A DNA stretch of 8,263 nucleotides. Origin: an uncultured archaeon. Lineage in GTDB: Archaea > Nanobdellota > Nanobdellia > Woesearchaeales > ARS49. The DNA lies in assembly GCA_902385765.1 (NCBI GenBank), contig CABMGU010000084.1:1-8263 (forward strand), in the 5' to 3' direction. The translations under genes were made by a program, and so were the position numbers. Position 1 is the stretch's first letter, and the number at the start of each line of letters is the position of its first letter. This document shows positions 1 to 6,002 of the stretch, piece by piece. The notes under the pieces were generated by a model. The model was not told where the DNA came from. It saw nothing but the letters and a program-made list of their open reading frames with translations, and did no database searches.

Positions 1-2
1 AT

Positions 3-605
3 CAGTTGTCTTTCAAGTTTAAGAGTGTTGGTTTGCCTGAGGAGTTTTCTTCCTTGGATTCTACCTTGATCTTCCAGGCTTGTTATCCTTATAAGACTAC
101 TGCCAGCGTGCCTGTCTGCATTGATCCTGATATTAGCGGGCTTGTTAAGAATAAGCCTTGCACTGCCAAGCCTGTGGCGTTGAGCAATGGTCAGGGCGGT
201 CCTGTCGGTGTAACTAAGGTTTCTTCTGTTATGGCGCCTGAAGAAGGCAGGGTTCGTCCTTATTTCGAAATCAGTATTCAGAACTTGGGCAGGGGCACTG
301 TTTTTGCCAAGGATGCTGTTTTGCTTGCCTGTCTTGGTGGTCCTGGTGCTTTTAATCTGAGCGAGGTTGGTGTTCGTGCTACTGTGCAAAACAATGAACT
401 GATTTGCACTCCGGGTGTTGTCAGGCTTGACCCTGGCAAGGAGTCGACTGCAATTTGCAAGTTTGCTGAGGCGAAGTATGGTGCTGAGTCTGGTACTTTC
501 AGCACTGTTTTGAATGTTGAGCTTGATTACGGCTATAAGGAAGTTGTCGCTTGGCCTGTGGCTGTTGTTCGTCTTCCAGGTCAGGCGTCTTGTGCTGTTC
601 ATTAA
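3..605 (+). CDS. Secreted six-cysteine protein, C-terminal part (paralog 1 of 3, 5' truncated)
   Basis: The reading frame is open to the window edge, so this is the C-terminal 200 residues of a longer protein; the TTG at position 6 is probably not the start. It aligns with the C-terminal two thirds of the next two genes. Shared features are a CYxY motif, the next cysteine 12 residues on, a GxPVxV segment, an N(L/V/I)GxGxVF motif and a closing (E)LxYGY-like strand. Six cysteines fall at the matching places (spacing 12, 14, 57, 25, 17), with one extra Cys near the C-terminus. By comparison with its neighbours, about 100 residues are missing, including a lipoprotein signal. The alternating hydrophobic pattern suggests beta-sandwich domains, and the cysteines suggest disulfides outside the membrane. 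I do not recognise a function. The stop is TAA at 603-605, only about 10 nt before the next gene's TATA box. Confidence 0.75.
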   Translation, partial: QLSFKFKSVGLPEEFSSLDSTLIFQACYPYKTTASVPVCIDPDISGLVKNKPCTAKPVALSNGQGGPVGVTKVSSVMAPEEGRVRPYFEISIQNLGRGTVFAKDAVLLACLGGPGAFNLSEVGVRATVQNNELICTPGVVRLDPGKESTAICKFAEAKYGAESGTFSTVLNVELDYGYKEVVAWPVAVVRLPGQASCAVH

Positions 606-615
606 CCAAAAAGTA

Positions 616-621
616 TTTATA
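616..621 (+). promoter_or_regulatory. TATA box of the second lipoprotein gene
   Basis: TTTATA preceded by an A-rich stretch resembling a BRE. Its centre lies about 27 nt before the ATG at 645, so the predicted transcript starts at or very near that ATG. This placement helps decide the start codon. Confidence 0.6.
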
Positions 622-644
622 AGGAAGTGATTGAAATGAGGTGT

Positions 645-1571
645 ATGAAAAAGAGCGTGTTTGTTCTGGTGTTCTTGATGGCTTTATTTGCTTGTAGTAC
701 TACAAAAACGACCCAGCCTCCCACTGGTGAGTTCCGTTATGGCACTGAAGGCTTGTCGATGTCTTTTGTTGCGAATATGCCTCCTGCTCGTGTTTATGAT
801 AATAGTCCTTTTATTGTGACGCTTTTGGTGGAGAATAAGGGTACTTCGCCGGTTTCAAATGCTTATTCAAGGTTTTATCTTTCGGGTTTTGATCAGAACA
901 TTATTTCTGGTATCAGCACTCAGGGCACGTCTGTCACTGGTGATGTATTAAGGGGCAGGGATCAGTATATGCCTAAGGGTGATGTTGATACGATTACTTT
1001 TACCGGGCAGATTCCGGTGTTGACTATTGAGAAATACCAGCCTGTGATTTTGGCAACTGCTTGTTATGCTTACAGCACTGTTGCTAATCCTGCTGTTTGT
1101 TTGGACCCGAATCCGTATGGGGCTACCAGTGTTCAGAAGGTTTGCACTCCGGGTGCTGTTTCGCTTGGCAGTGAGGGCGCGCCTGTTGCTGTGACCAGTG
1201 TGAATGTTGAGCCTTCGCCGGGCACCACAAGATTTACTATTAATGTACAAAATGTTGGTGGTGGAGACGTCTTTGACCCTGCAGTTTTGAGTTCTTGCAG
1301 TCCTTATGGTCCTGGCTTGGCGTTTAACCAGATTGACATCGTGCATCTTTATGATGTTTCTGTTGGCGGAATCAGTATTAAGAATAGTTGCAGGCCTCTT
1401 GATGCGAACGGCAATATTAGATTGGCAAACGGAGCTGGAGCTGTGTACTGCGAGGTTTCTGGTCTTAAAGGGCAGAATGCCTACATTACGCCTTTGAGTG
1501 TCGAATTGTCTTATGGTTATAGGCAGGGAATTTCCAAGTCTGTTGAGATTCGCCACGTTGTTACATCGTAA
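645..1571 (+). CDS. Secreted lipoprotein with six conserved cysteines (paralog 2 of 3)
   Basis: 308 residues from ATG 645. An upstream in-frame GTG at 627 and ATG at 636 are less likely, because 645 gives a clean signal peptide (MKKS followed by a hydrophobic run) and sits where the TATA box predicts the transcript start. The lipobox LFAC puts the lipidated cysteine at residue 17, as in the next gene. An N-terminal domain (about residues 30-120, with a VENKG motif) looks like an Ig-like or CARDB-type beta-sandwich; this is inference from pattern only. The C-terminal domain holds cysteines 140, 152, 167, 218, 249 and 269, all matched in the paralogs and probably forming disulfides. It is likely anchored on the outer face of the cytoplasmic membrane. 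Function is unknown; a role as adhesin, receptor or envelope protein is possible but unsupported. Confidence 0.8.
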   Translation: MKKSVFVLVFLMALFACSTTKTTQPPTGEFRYGTEGLSMSFVANMPPARVYDNSPFIVTLLVENKGTSPVSNAYSRFYLSGFDQNIISGISTQGTSVTGDVLRGRDQYMPKGDVDTITFTGQIPVLTIEKYQPVILATACYAYSTVANPAVCLDPNPYGATSVQKVCTPGAVSLGSEGAPVAVTSVNVEPSPGTTRFTINVQNVGGGDVFDPAVLSSCSPYGPGLAFNQIDIVHLYDVSVGGISIKNSCRPLDANGNIRLANGAGAVYCEVSGLKGQNAYITPLSVELSYGYRQGISKSVEIRHVVTS

Positions 1572-1573
1572 GT

Positions 1574-1579
1574 TTTATA
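1574..1579 (+). promoter_or_regulatory. TATA box of the third lipoprotein gene
   Basis: TTTATA in the 35-nt gap after the previous stop codon. Its centre is about 30 nt before ATG 1607, which predicts a leader of only a few nucleotides and no Shine-Dalgarno site. Confidence 0.6.
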
Positions 1580-1606
1580 AGCAAAAGGTTCTGTTAAATA
1601 TTAAAA

Positions 1607-2539
1607 ATGAGGCGATTGATAGTCATTGTGGCTTTGGCTTTTCTTGTAGTTGCTTGTACTGGCGGGGAGACTAAGGGCGCTGTTAGTATGACTTCTCCTT
1701 TTATTGGTGGTACTCAGGGTCTTGCTATTGCTTTCCAGGATTATAGGGCTGAAGTTTTTGATGGTGGTCAGGACCCGTTTGACGTGATTGTTAAGCTGGA
1801 GAATAAGGGCGAGGCTCTTGTTCCGAAGGATAATGTTCGTGTTAGGCTTACTGGCATTAATCCTGCTGAGTTTGGCAAGTCTGAGTCATTGTTGACTTTG
1901 CTTGCTCCTGATGATGTTGTTGAGACAAGGAAGACTGAAACTGGCGTTTTGGCCGGTCCTGCTGTTTTTACTGAGTTTGTTGGTTTGAATCATAATGGAA
2001 AGATTTCTGGCGCTTCTGTCCAGTATACTTTGAGGGCTGATGTTTGCTATTTGTACAGGACTAAGGCGGTTAGTAAGTTGTGTGTGCGTGATAACTTGTT
2101 GACTCCGAGGGCTGGCGGCATTTGTGAGATTGCTGAATCCAAGTCGGTTTACAATAGTGGTGCTCCTGTTCAGATTGCCGATTTTAGTGAGAGTGCTCGT
2201 GCTAAGGACAAGCTCGGGTTTACTTTTGACATTAAGAATATTGGTGCTGGCAGTGTTTTCCAGAGGAATACTTTCTGTGACAGGACCACTCGTCAGCCTG
2301 AGCACAGGGTTTACGTAATTGTTAAGTCGGGTTTGTCCGGCTTGACTTGCACTGGTCTTGAGAGTGGTGATATTATTGCTGAGGGTTTTGTAACGCTTTA
2401 TGGCGGTTCTAAGACGATTTCCTGCAGTCAGACTATTGCATCGCGTTCTGATTATGAGCAGGTTATTGGTGTTGAAGTTATTTATGATTACGAGGAAACC
2501 ATTCAGAATGCGTTGACTGTTAAGAGTGCGGGCGAGTAA
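1607..2539 (+). CDS. Secreted lipoprotein with six conserved cysteines (paralog 3 of 3)
   Basis: 310 residues. The signal peptide begins MRRLIVIVAL and ends in the lipobox VVAC with the lipidated cysteine at residue 17, followed by a short Gly/Thr linker. The N-terminal region shares GTxGL and the LENKG motif with paralog 2. The C-terminal region has cysteines 147, 159, 173, 224, 248 and 273; the first four intervals (12, 14, 51, 24) are close to those of the other paralogs (12, 14-15, 51-57, 24-31). Overall identity to its neighbours is low, so the duplications look old or fast-evolving, while the cysteine frame is kept. No enzymatic motif is visible. The gene has its own promoter, and its TAA stop lies inside the structured repeat that fills the convergent junction with rfcS. 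Function is unknown; membrane-anchored surface protein is the safest description. Confidence 0.8.
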   Translation: MRRLIVIVALAFLVVACTGGETKGAVSMTSPFIGGTQGLAIAFQDYRAEVFDGGQDPFDVIVKLENKGEALVPKDNVRVRLTGINPAEFGKSESLLTLLAPDDVVETRKTETGVLAGPAVFTEFVGLNHNGKISGASVQYTLRADVCYLYRTKAVSKLCVRDNLLTPRAGGICEIAESKSVYNSGAPVQIADFSESARAKDKLGFTFDIKNIGAGSVFQRNTFCDRTTRQPEHRVYVIVKSGLSGLTCTGLESGDIIAEGFVTLYGGSKTISCSQTIASRSDYEQVIGVEVIYDYEETIQNALTVKSAGE

Positions 2540-2597
2540 CCGCGGGGTTTGAGAAGGGGCCGGCGGTTGAGGCCCCTCGGAATGATTGCGAAGCCTA
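2534..2597 (+). repeat. Structured intergenic element, copy A
   Basis: Starts with GAGTAACCGC (containing the stop of the upstream gene) and ends with AGCCTA, just before the rfcS stop. It shares with copy B TAACCGC, two G-runs separated by a TTGA-containing spacer, GGCGGTTGAG (2562-2571), one C-run, and ATGATTGCG plus AGCCTA (2582-2590, 2592-2597). Stem 1 is AACCGC 2538-2543 with GCGGTT 2563-2568. Stem 2 is AGGGGCC 2555-2561 with GGCCCCT 2571-2577. The two stems interlock, so they form either a pseudoknot or alternative folds. A third pairing, 2540-2547 with 2573-2580 (one mismatch), competes with both. No T-tract and no conserved ORF are present. I do not recognise a named RNA or repeat family. 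Confidence 0.75.
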
Positions 2598-2608
2598 TAA
2601 TCAAATAA

Positions 2609-3568
2609 TCACTGACTTCCCGCAAGAACAAACTGTGCTAATAGTGCTTCTAACTGTATGAATTCATCTGCTCCTTCTACAAGCCTGAATTCTGTTTCTC
2701 CGCATTTGTCTATCAGCATTACCTTCTTTCTGCCGTCTACTTCAAGGTTCCAGATTTCGCTCTGTATTTGTTTGATTGCATCAAGTCCTGATAGTCCATA
2801 GCGTAGCATTACGTCTAATAGTTTGTCTCTTGCTTTTATGAAGTCTCCTTTTAGTGCTGTTGCGAGTACTTCTTTGACTTCTTTTGGTTCTGCTACTGAT
2901 GCGAGTGAGAATACTATTTCTGGCGTGATTGTTTTTTCTGATGCTGCGCTTTGCATTATGTTTGTTGCTCTTCTGCAGTCGCCTTCTGCTATTGTTACGA
3001 GTGCTTCTTTTGCTTCTTGTGATATTGTTAGTTTTTCTTTGTCTGCTATGTTTGTTATGTATGGTACTAATTGTTCTTTTGTTAATGGTTTGAATCTGAA
3101 TATTGCGCACCTGCTTTGTATTGGGTCTATGATTTTGCTGCTGTAGTTTGCTGCGAGTATGAACCTGCACGTGCTTGTGTGGTTTTCCATTGTTCTTCTG
3201 AGTGCTTGTTGTGCTTCTTTTGTGAGCGCGTCGCACTCGTCCAGGAATATGATTTTGAATGGTACGTTTCCTATTGCTTTTGTTCTTGCGAAGTCTTTTA
3301 CTTTGCTTCTTACGATGTCTATTCCTCTTTCATCGCTCGCGTTTAGTTCAAGGAAGTTGTCTCTGTAGTATTCTCCGAAGAATGCTCTTGCTATGACGAG
3401 TGCTATTGTGCTTTTGCCTACGCCTGCAGGTCCTGAGAATAGCAAATGTGGCAGGTTTTTTTGTTTGACAAATGCTTTGAGTTTTGCAACTATTGCTTCT
3501 TGTCCTTTTATGTCTTCAAATGTTTTTGGCCTGTATTTCTCTGTCCAGATTGATGAGTCTTCTGCCAT
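2609..3568 (-). CDS. rfcS: Replication factor C small subunit (clamp loader ATPase)
   Basis: 319 residues, normal length for archaeal RfcS. With the large subunit it opens the PCNA ring and loads it on primer-template DNA using ATP. Visible features: N-terminal WTEKYRPKTF, Walker A GPAGVGKST (residues 46-54), the RFC-specific LNASDERGIDIVR region (about 75-87), Walker B FLDECD (108-113), an AAN sensor segment near 140, and the SRC motif (152-154), whose arginine is the trans-acting finger for the neighbouring subunit. A helical collar domain follows. No RFC large subunit lies in this window. The gene has its own promoter and a predicted leader of only a few nucleotides. Its TGA stop shows that TGA is a normal terminator in this genome. 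It converges with the lipoprotein gene across element A. Codons mostly end in A or C, unlike the + strand genes. Confidence 0.97.
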   Translation of the reverse strand: MAEDSSIWTEKYRPKTFEDIKGQEAIVAKLKAFVKQKNLPHLLFSGPAGVGKSTIALVIARAFFGEYYRDNFLELNASDERGIDIVRSKVKDFARTKAIGNVPFKIIFLDECDALTKEAQQALRRTMENHTSTCRFILAANYSSKIIDPIQSRCAIFRFKPLTKEQLVPYITNIADKEKLTISQEAKEALVTIAEGDCRRATNIMQSAASEKTITPEIVFSLASVAEPKEVKEVLATALKGDFIKARDKLLDVMLRYGLSGLDAIKQIQSEIWNLEVDGRKKVMLIDKCGETEFRLVEGADEFIQLEALLAQFVLAGSQ

Positions 3569-3594
3569 CCCCGAATAGTTCTATCTGTAATGTG

Positions 3595-3602
3595 TATAAA
3601 AA
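3595..3602 (-). promoter_or_regulatory. TATA box of rfcS
   Basis: On the minus strand this reads TTTTTATA. Its centre is about 30 nt before the rfcS ATG (first base 3568), giving a nearly leaderless transcript. It lies in the 50-nt gap after the PRC-barrel gene, so rfcS can be transcribed on its own. Confidence 0.6.
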
Positions 3603-3618
3603 GATTGTTGTTAAAGAA

Positions 3619-3882
3619 TTACACTATGTCTTCTTCTGATACTACGAGGAAATCTCCCATTGCGATTACTGCGCTGAATGGTATGAGAAGGTTTCCTTCT
3701 TTGCTTTTCTCTAGTTCCAGTTTTTCTGTGTATTGTGTGGGGTTTTTGAGTACTACGTGGATTAGTTCTCCTGATTTGACTTCGAATGCTATGTCTCCTA
3801 CTTCTCCAAAGCGTTTTCCGCTCTTGCTGACTACTGTTTTGCCTATCAGGTTTTTTGAGAACTTCTTTTGATCGTCAACCAT
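3619..3882 (-). CDS. Small PRC-barrel domain protein
   Basis: 87 residues, almost entirely one PRC-barrel. It runs from LIGKTVVSKSGKRFGEVGDI (about residues 12-31), with the KxGxxxGxVxDI pattern typical of the fold, through a strand of the type ELIHVVL, to a closing LLIPFSAVIAMGDFLVV segment. There is no signal peptide or membrane segment, so it is a cytoplasmic single-domain protein. PRC-barrels occur in RNA-processing (RimM-like) and photosynthetic proteins. In archaea, small stand-alone versions include cell-division partners of SepF (CdpB type) and the N-terminal domain of CdvA, so a division or adaptor role is possible but unproven here. It is one of the few genes in the window with a Shine-Dalgarno site, and it follows the nuclease gene by 32 nt, so it may be co-transcribed with it or use the internal promoter at 3929-3936. 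Confidence 0.85.
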   Translation of the reverse strand: MVDDQKKFSKNLIGKTVVSKSGKRFGEVGDIAFEVKSGELIHVVLKNPTQYTEKLELEKSKEGNLLIPFSAVIAMGDFLVVSEEDIV

Positions 3883-3887
3883 TGTGT

Positions 3888-3894
3888 ATCACCT
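3888..3894 (-). promoter_or_regulatory. Shine-Dalgarno site of the PRC-barrel gene
   Basis: Minus-strand AGGTGAT, a full match to the usual archaeal anti-SD (ATCACCT at the 16S rRNA 3' end), 5 nt before the ATG. It fixes the start at 3882 and contrasts with the leaderless neighbours. Confidence 0.75.
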
Positions 3895-3914
3895 TTCTTG
3901 AATGATAACAGCTT

Positions 3915-4724
3915 TCAAATTTGCGAGATATTTAAACCTTTCTGTTGGGCTTTTAAGTCGTTGCATGCCGGGCATTTCCCGCACCCTTTTGGCAGTTCTT
4001 TGGTTTCTATGCATTCTCTTACTTTTTTTGTTGTGTCGATGACTTCTTCCTTCATGAATGGGTTCAATACTATTGTTCTTCTGGAATTGTGGTCTATGTA
4101 GTGTATTATTGCTTCTGGTACTTGTACGCTGAATTTGTCTTCGAGCATTAGTGCGTATGCTGTTGCCTGTATTCTGTGCCCGTCCCATACTCCTTCTTTT
4201 GGCGGGTTTCCGCTTTTGAGTTCTACTGGCAGTATTTTTGTTTCGTGGCATTCCAAGCGGTCTATTCTTCCTTTCAAGCCCAGCTTTTCGCTTTGCAGTG
4301 AGTATTCTGTTTTGACTTTTGGGGTTATTGCGTTCCATAGTTGTTCGCCTGTTAGTCCTTTTTCCAGCAATGGAATTATTACGCTGGTTCTGTCTTCTGC
4401 TTCGAATTTTGCTATCGGCAGTGCTTTCTGGAATGCGGTTGTTAGTGGCACTTTTACTGTTCTTAGTGCGTTTGAGTGTTCTGTTACTATTGTGCGCAGG
4501 AGTTGTACGTATGTTGTGTGTAGTTTTTCTTGTACGTTGTCTGTTTTTTTGAGTTCTGTGACGAGTTTTTGTTCTTCTTTTGTTATGTTTTCGTGCAGTT
4601 TGTGTTTTATCAGTCCGAGTATCATTACGTCTTTTGGCACTTCTTCTATTCCTAATACGTACGACTGGTAGAATTGTACTGGGCAGTATATCCAGCTGCT
4701 TAGTGCTGATACTGGTATGAGCAT
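3915..4724 (-). CDS. Cas4/Dna2-like PD-(D/E)XK nuclease with Fe-S cysteines
   Basis: 269 residues from ATG 4724. The frame is open upstream to a TTG at 4811, but the TATA box lies exactly 27 nt before 4724, and MLIPVSALSSWIYCP is the usual Cas4-like beginning. Motifs: C14 (YCP), GLIKH with H41, D155 in GRIDRLE, E168-L-K170 in PVELKSG, QATAY (Q186, Y190), and C248, C251, C254 near the end. The pattern H...D...ExK...QxxxY is the nuclease core. C14 plus the three late cysteines are the expected ligands of a 4Fe-4S cluster, here in an unusually tight CxxCxxC arrangement. A helical insert at about 46-140 makes it longer than a typical 200-residue Cas4. No cas1, cas2 or CRISPR array is nearby, so a general DNA repair or end-processing role is more likely than adaptation. 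Its TGA stop is followed by the PRC-barrel gene. Confidence 0.85.
   Translation of the reverse strand: MLIPVSALSSWIYCPVQFYQSYVLGIEEVPKDVMILGLIKHKLHENITKEEQKLVTELKKTDNVQEKLHTTYVQLLRTIVTEHSNALRTVKVPLTTAFQKALPIAKFEAEDRTSVIIPLLEKGLTGEQLWNAITPKVKTEYSLQSEKLGLKGRIDRLECHETKILPVELKSGNPPKEGVWDGHRIQATAYALMLEDKFSVQVPEAIIHYIDHNSRRTIVLNPFMKEEVIDTTKKVRECIETKELPKGCGKCPACNDLKAQQKGLNISQI
3929..3936 (-). promoter_or_regulatory. Possible internal TATA box for the PRC-barrel gene
   Basis: Minus-strand TTTAAATA inside the 3' end of the nuclease gene. A start about 27 nt downstream (near 3905) would give a leader of about 23 nt carrying the Shine-Dalgarno site. It could be a chance match within coding sequence. 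Confidence 0.4.
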
Positions 4725-4747
4725 GTTCTGCTTCTTTGACTGCCCGC

Positions 4748-4754
4748 TTTTATA
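4748..4754 (-). promoter_or_regulatory. TATA box of the Cas4-like nuclease gene
   Basis: Minus-strand TATAAAA centred 27 nt before ATG 4724, so the predicted transcript begins at the start codon. This is the main reason for rejecting the longer N-terminus. Confidence 0.65.
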
Positions 4755-4813
4755 GCTTGCGGCTGGTTGTCCAGTGGCTATTCGTACTGCCCAAAGACCA
4801 GCACGACACAAAC

Positions 4814-4821
4814 TTTAAATA
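4814..4821 (+). promoter_or_regulatory. TATA box of tyrS
   Basis: TTTAAATA centred about 26 nt before the ATG at 4843. The predicted mRNA is leaderless, with no Shine-Dalgarno motif upstream of the start. Confidence 0.65.
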
Positions 4822-4842
4822 TGGTGTTGCTAATCAAAAATT

Positions 4843-5958
4843 ATGGATGTTCAAAAAAGATTTGATTTTATTGCAAGGAATACTGATGAGGTTTTGATGC
4901 CTGAGGAGCTTAAGGCTTTGCTTGAGACTGATACTCCTTTGAAGCATTATATTGGTTTTGAGATTTCTGGCAGGGTGCATCTTGGCACTGGTCTTGTTAC
5001 TGGTATGAAATTGTCTGATTTTCAGAAGGCTGGCGTGAAGTGCAGTTGTTATCTTGCTACGTATCATGCCTGGATTAATAATAAGCTTGGCGGTAATTTG
5101 GACGTTATCAGGAAGGGTGCTGCTTATTTTAAGGAGGGTTTGGTTGCGAGTATGCTTTGTTCTGGTGCTGATCCTGAGAAGGTGAAGTTCATTTCAGGTG
5201 ATGAGTTGTATCATAATAATGATGATTATTGGCGTATGGTGATTGATATTGCCAAGCATACTACTTTGAATCGTTCTATGCGTGCTACGACTATTATGGG
5301 CAGGCAGTCTGCTGGTGAGATGCCTTTGGCTTGGTTGATGTATACTCCTATGCAGGTTGCTGATATTTTTATTCAGGATTTGAATTTGGCGCATGCTGGT
5401 ATGGATCAGAGGAAGGCGCATATTATTGCGAGGGAGATTGGTTTGAAGATTAAGCCTCCTTCCGGAATTCCGTACAAGCCTGTTGCAATTCATCAGCATC
5501 TTATCTTGGGTTTGCAGAAGCCTTCTATCTGGCCTGTTCCCAAGGAGCGTTTGCAGGAGTTATGGTCTCAGATGAAGATGTCTAAGTCTGTTCCTGGGAG
5601 TGCTGTTTACGTTCATGATGAGCCTGATGAGATTAGGGAGAAGATTAACAATGCTTTCTGTCCTGAGGCAGAGATTGAGTTTAATCCTATTTTGGATTGG
5701 GCTAAGCATTTGATTTTTGCTCGGGAAAGGCCTGAGTTGGTTGTTGAGCGTCCTGCCAAGTTTGGTGGCATTGTTACTTTTGATAATTATCCTGAGCTTG
5801 AGGCTGCTTATTCTACAAAGAAGTTGCATCCTGTTGATTTGAAGAAGGCTGTTGCAGAGTCTGTTATCAAGTTGTTGGAGCCTGCGAGGAAGCATTTTGC
5901 CAAGCCTTCTGTTGCCAAGCTTAAGGCTGAGATGGAGAGTTTTGTTGTCACAAGATAA
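4843..5958 (+). CDS. tyrS: Tyrosyl-tRNA synthetase, archaeal type
   Basis: 371 residues. A class Ic enzyme that charges tRNA-Tyr with tyrosine using ATP in the cytoplasm. The ATP-binding HIGH-type motif is HLGTG (residues 46-50) and KMSKS is intact (245-249). By alignment to the Methanocaldococcus enzyme from memory, the tyrosine-binding residues are kept: Y36 and E40 (YIGFE), Y167, Q171 and D174 (YTPMQVAD), and Q189 (GMDQRK). The C-terminal helical anticodon region has the family pattern KFGG...LHPVDLKKAVAE...LLEPARKHF. There is no bacterial S4 domain. It is longer than the roughly 306-residue methanococcal enzyme, partly from an insert before KMSKS (about residues 203-244), and has about 20 extra residues at the C-terminus. 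TrpRS is excluded by the tyrosine-pocket and C-terminal motifs. Codons favour T and G at the third position. Confidence 0.95.
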   Translation: MDVQKRFDFIARNTDEVLMPEELKALLETDTPLKHYIGFEISGRVHLGTGLVTGMKLSDFQKAGVKCSCYLATYHAWINNKLGGNLDVIRKGAAYFKEGLVASMLCSGADPEKVKFISGDELYHNNDDYWRMVIDIAKHTTLNRSMRATTIMGRQSAGEMPLAWLMYTPMQVADIFIQDLNLAHAGMDQRKAHIIAREIGLKIKPPSGIPYKPVAIHQHLILGLQKPSIWPVPKERLQELWSQMKMSKSVPGSAVYVHDEPDEIREKINNAFCPEAEIEFNPILDWAKHLIFARERPELVVERPAKFGGIVTFDNYPELEAAYSTKKLHPVDLKKAVAESVIKLLEPARKHFAKPSVAKLKAEMESFVVTR

Positions 5959-5970
5959 TTCTGAGCAACA

Positions 5971-5978
5971 TTTATATA
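5971..5978 (+). promoter_or_regulatory. TATA box of the PAN gene
   Basis: TTTATATA, centre about 28 nt before ATG 6003, in the 44-nt gap after tyrS. It indicates that PAN is transcribed separately from tyrS with almost no leader. Confidence 0.65.
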
Positions 5979-6002
5979 CTGCAGTATAGGGTTTGAATTT
6001 CG

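Larger units (their letters stand above)
4725..4842. promoter_or_regulatory. Divergent promoter region between the nuclease and TyrRS genes
   Basis: 118 nt holding two back-to-back promoters (TATA at 4748-4754 on the minus strand and 4814-4821 on the plus strand). The 59 nt between them are more GC-rich than the flanks. They include a small hairpin (CTGG 4763-4766 with CCAG 4771-4774) and two copies of ACTGCCC (4739-4745, 4786-4792); an inverted copy lies at 4681-4687 inside the nuclease gene. No ORF or RNA gene was recognised. Confidence 0.5.

Noticed and set aside
627..644. Longer start (GTG 627 or ATG 636) for lipoprotein 2
   Set aside because: ATG 645 fits the TATA spacing and gives the lipobox cysteine at residue 17, the same as in paralog 3.
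948..1556. 202-codon open frame on the minus strand, antisense to lipoprotein 2
   Set aside because: Its composition is low-complexity Arg/Asn/Ser/Thr, it lacks a promoter or SD, and it is explained by the G+T-rich + strand, which removes stops from some antisense frames. The + gene has a signal peptide and paralogs.
2534..2597. Element A or B as a tRNA, C/D-box RNA or standard terminator
   Set aside because: There is no cloverleaf or T-loop motif. ATGATTG only partly resembles a C box, and no matching D box exists in copy B. There is no T-tract. A short ATG frame in copy A is not conserved in copy B.
3590..3871. 93-codon + frame antisense to the PRC-barrel gene
   Set aside because: Ser/Thr/Phe-rich shadow of a recognisable PRC-barrel protein that has a perfect SD site on the other strand.
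3915..4724. CRISPR-Cas locus suggested by the Cas4-like gene
   Set aside because: No spaced direct repeats and no cas1, cas2 or effector genes are present in the window.
4725..4811. N-terminal extension of the nuclease from a TTG at 4811
   Set aside because: It would place the TATA box inside the coding region; the ATG at 4724 fits the promoter spacing and the family N-terminus.
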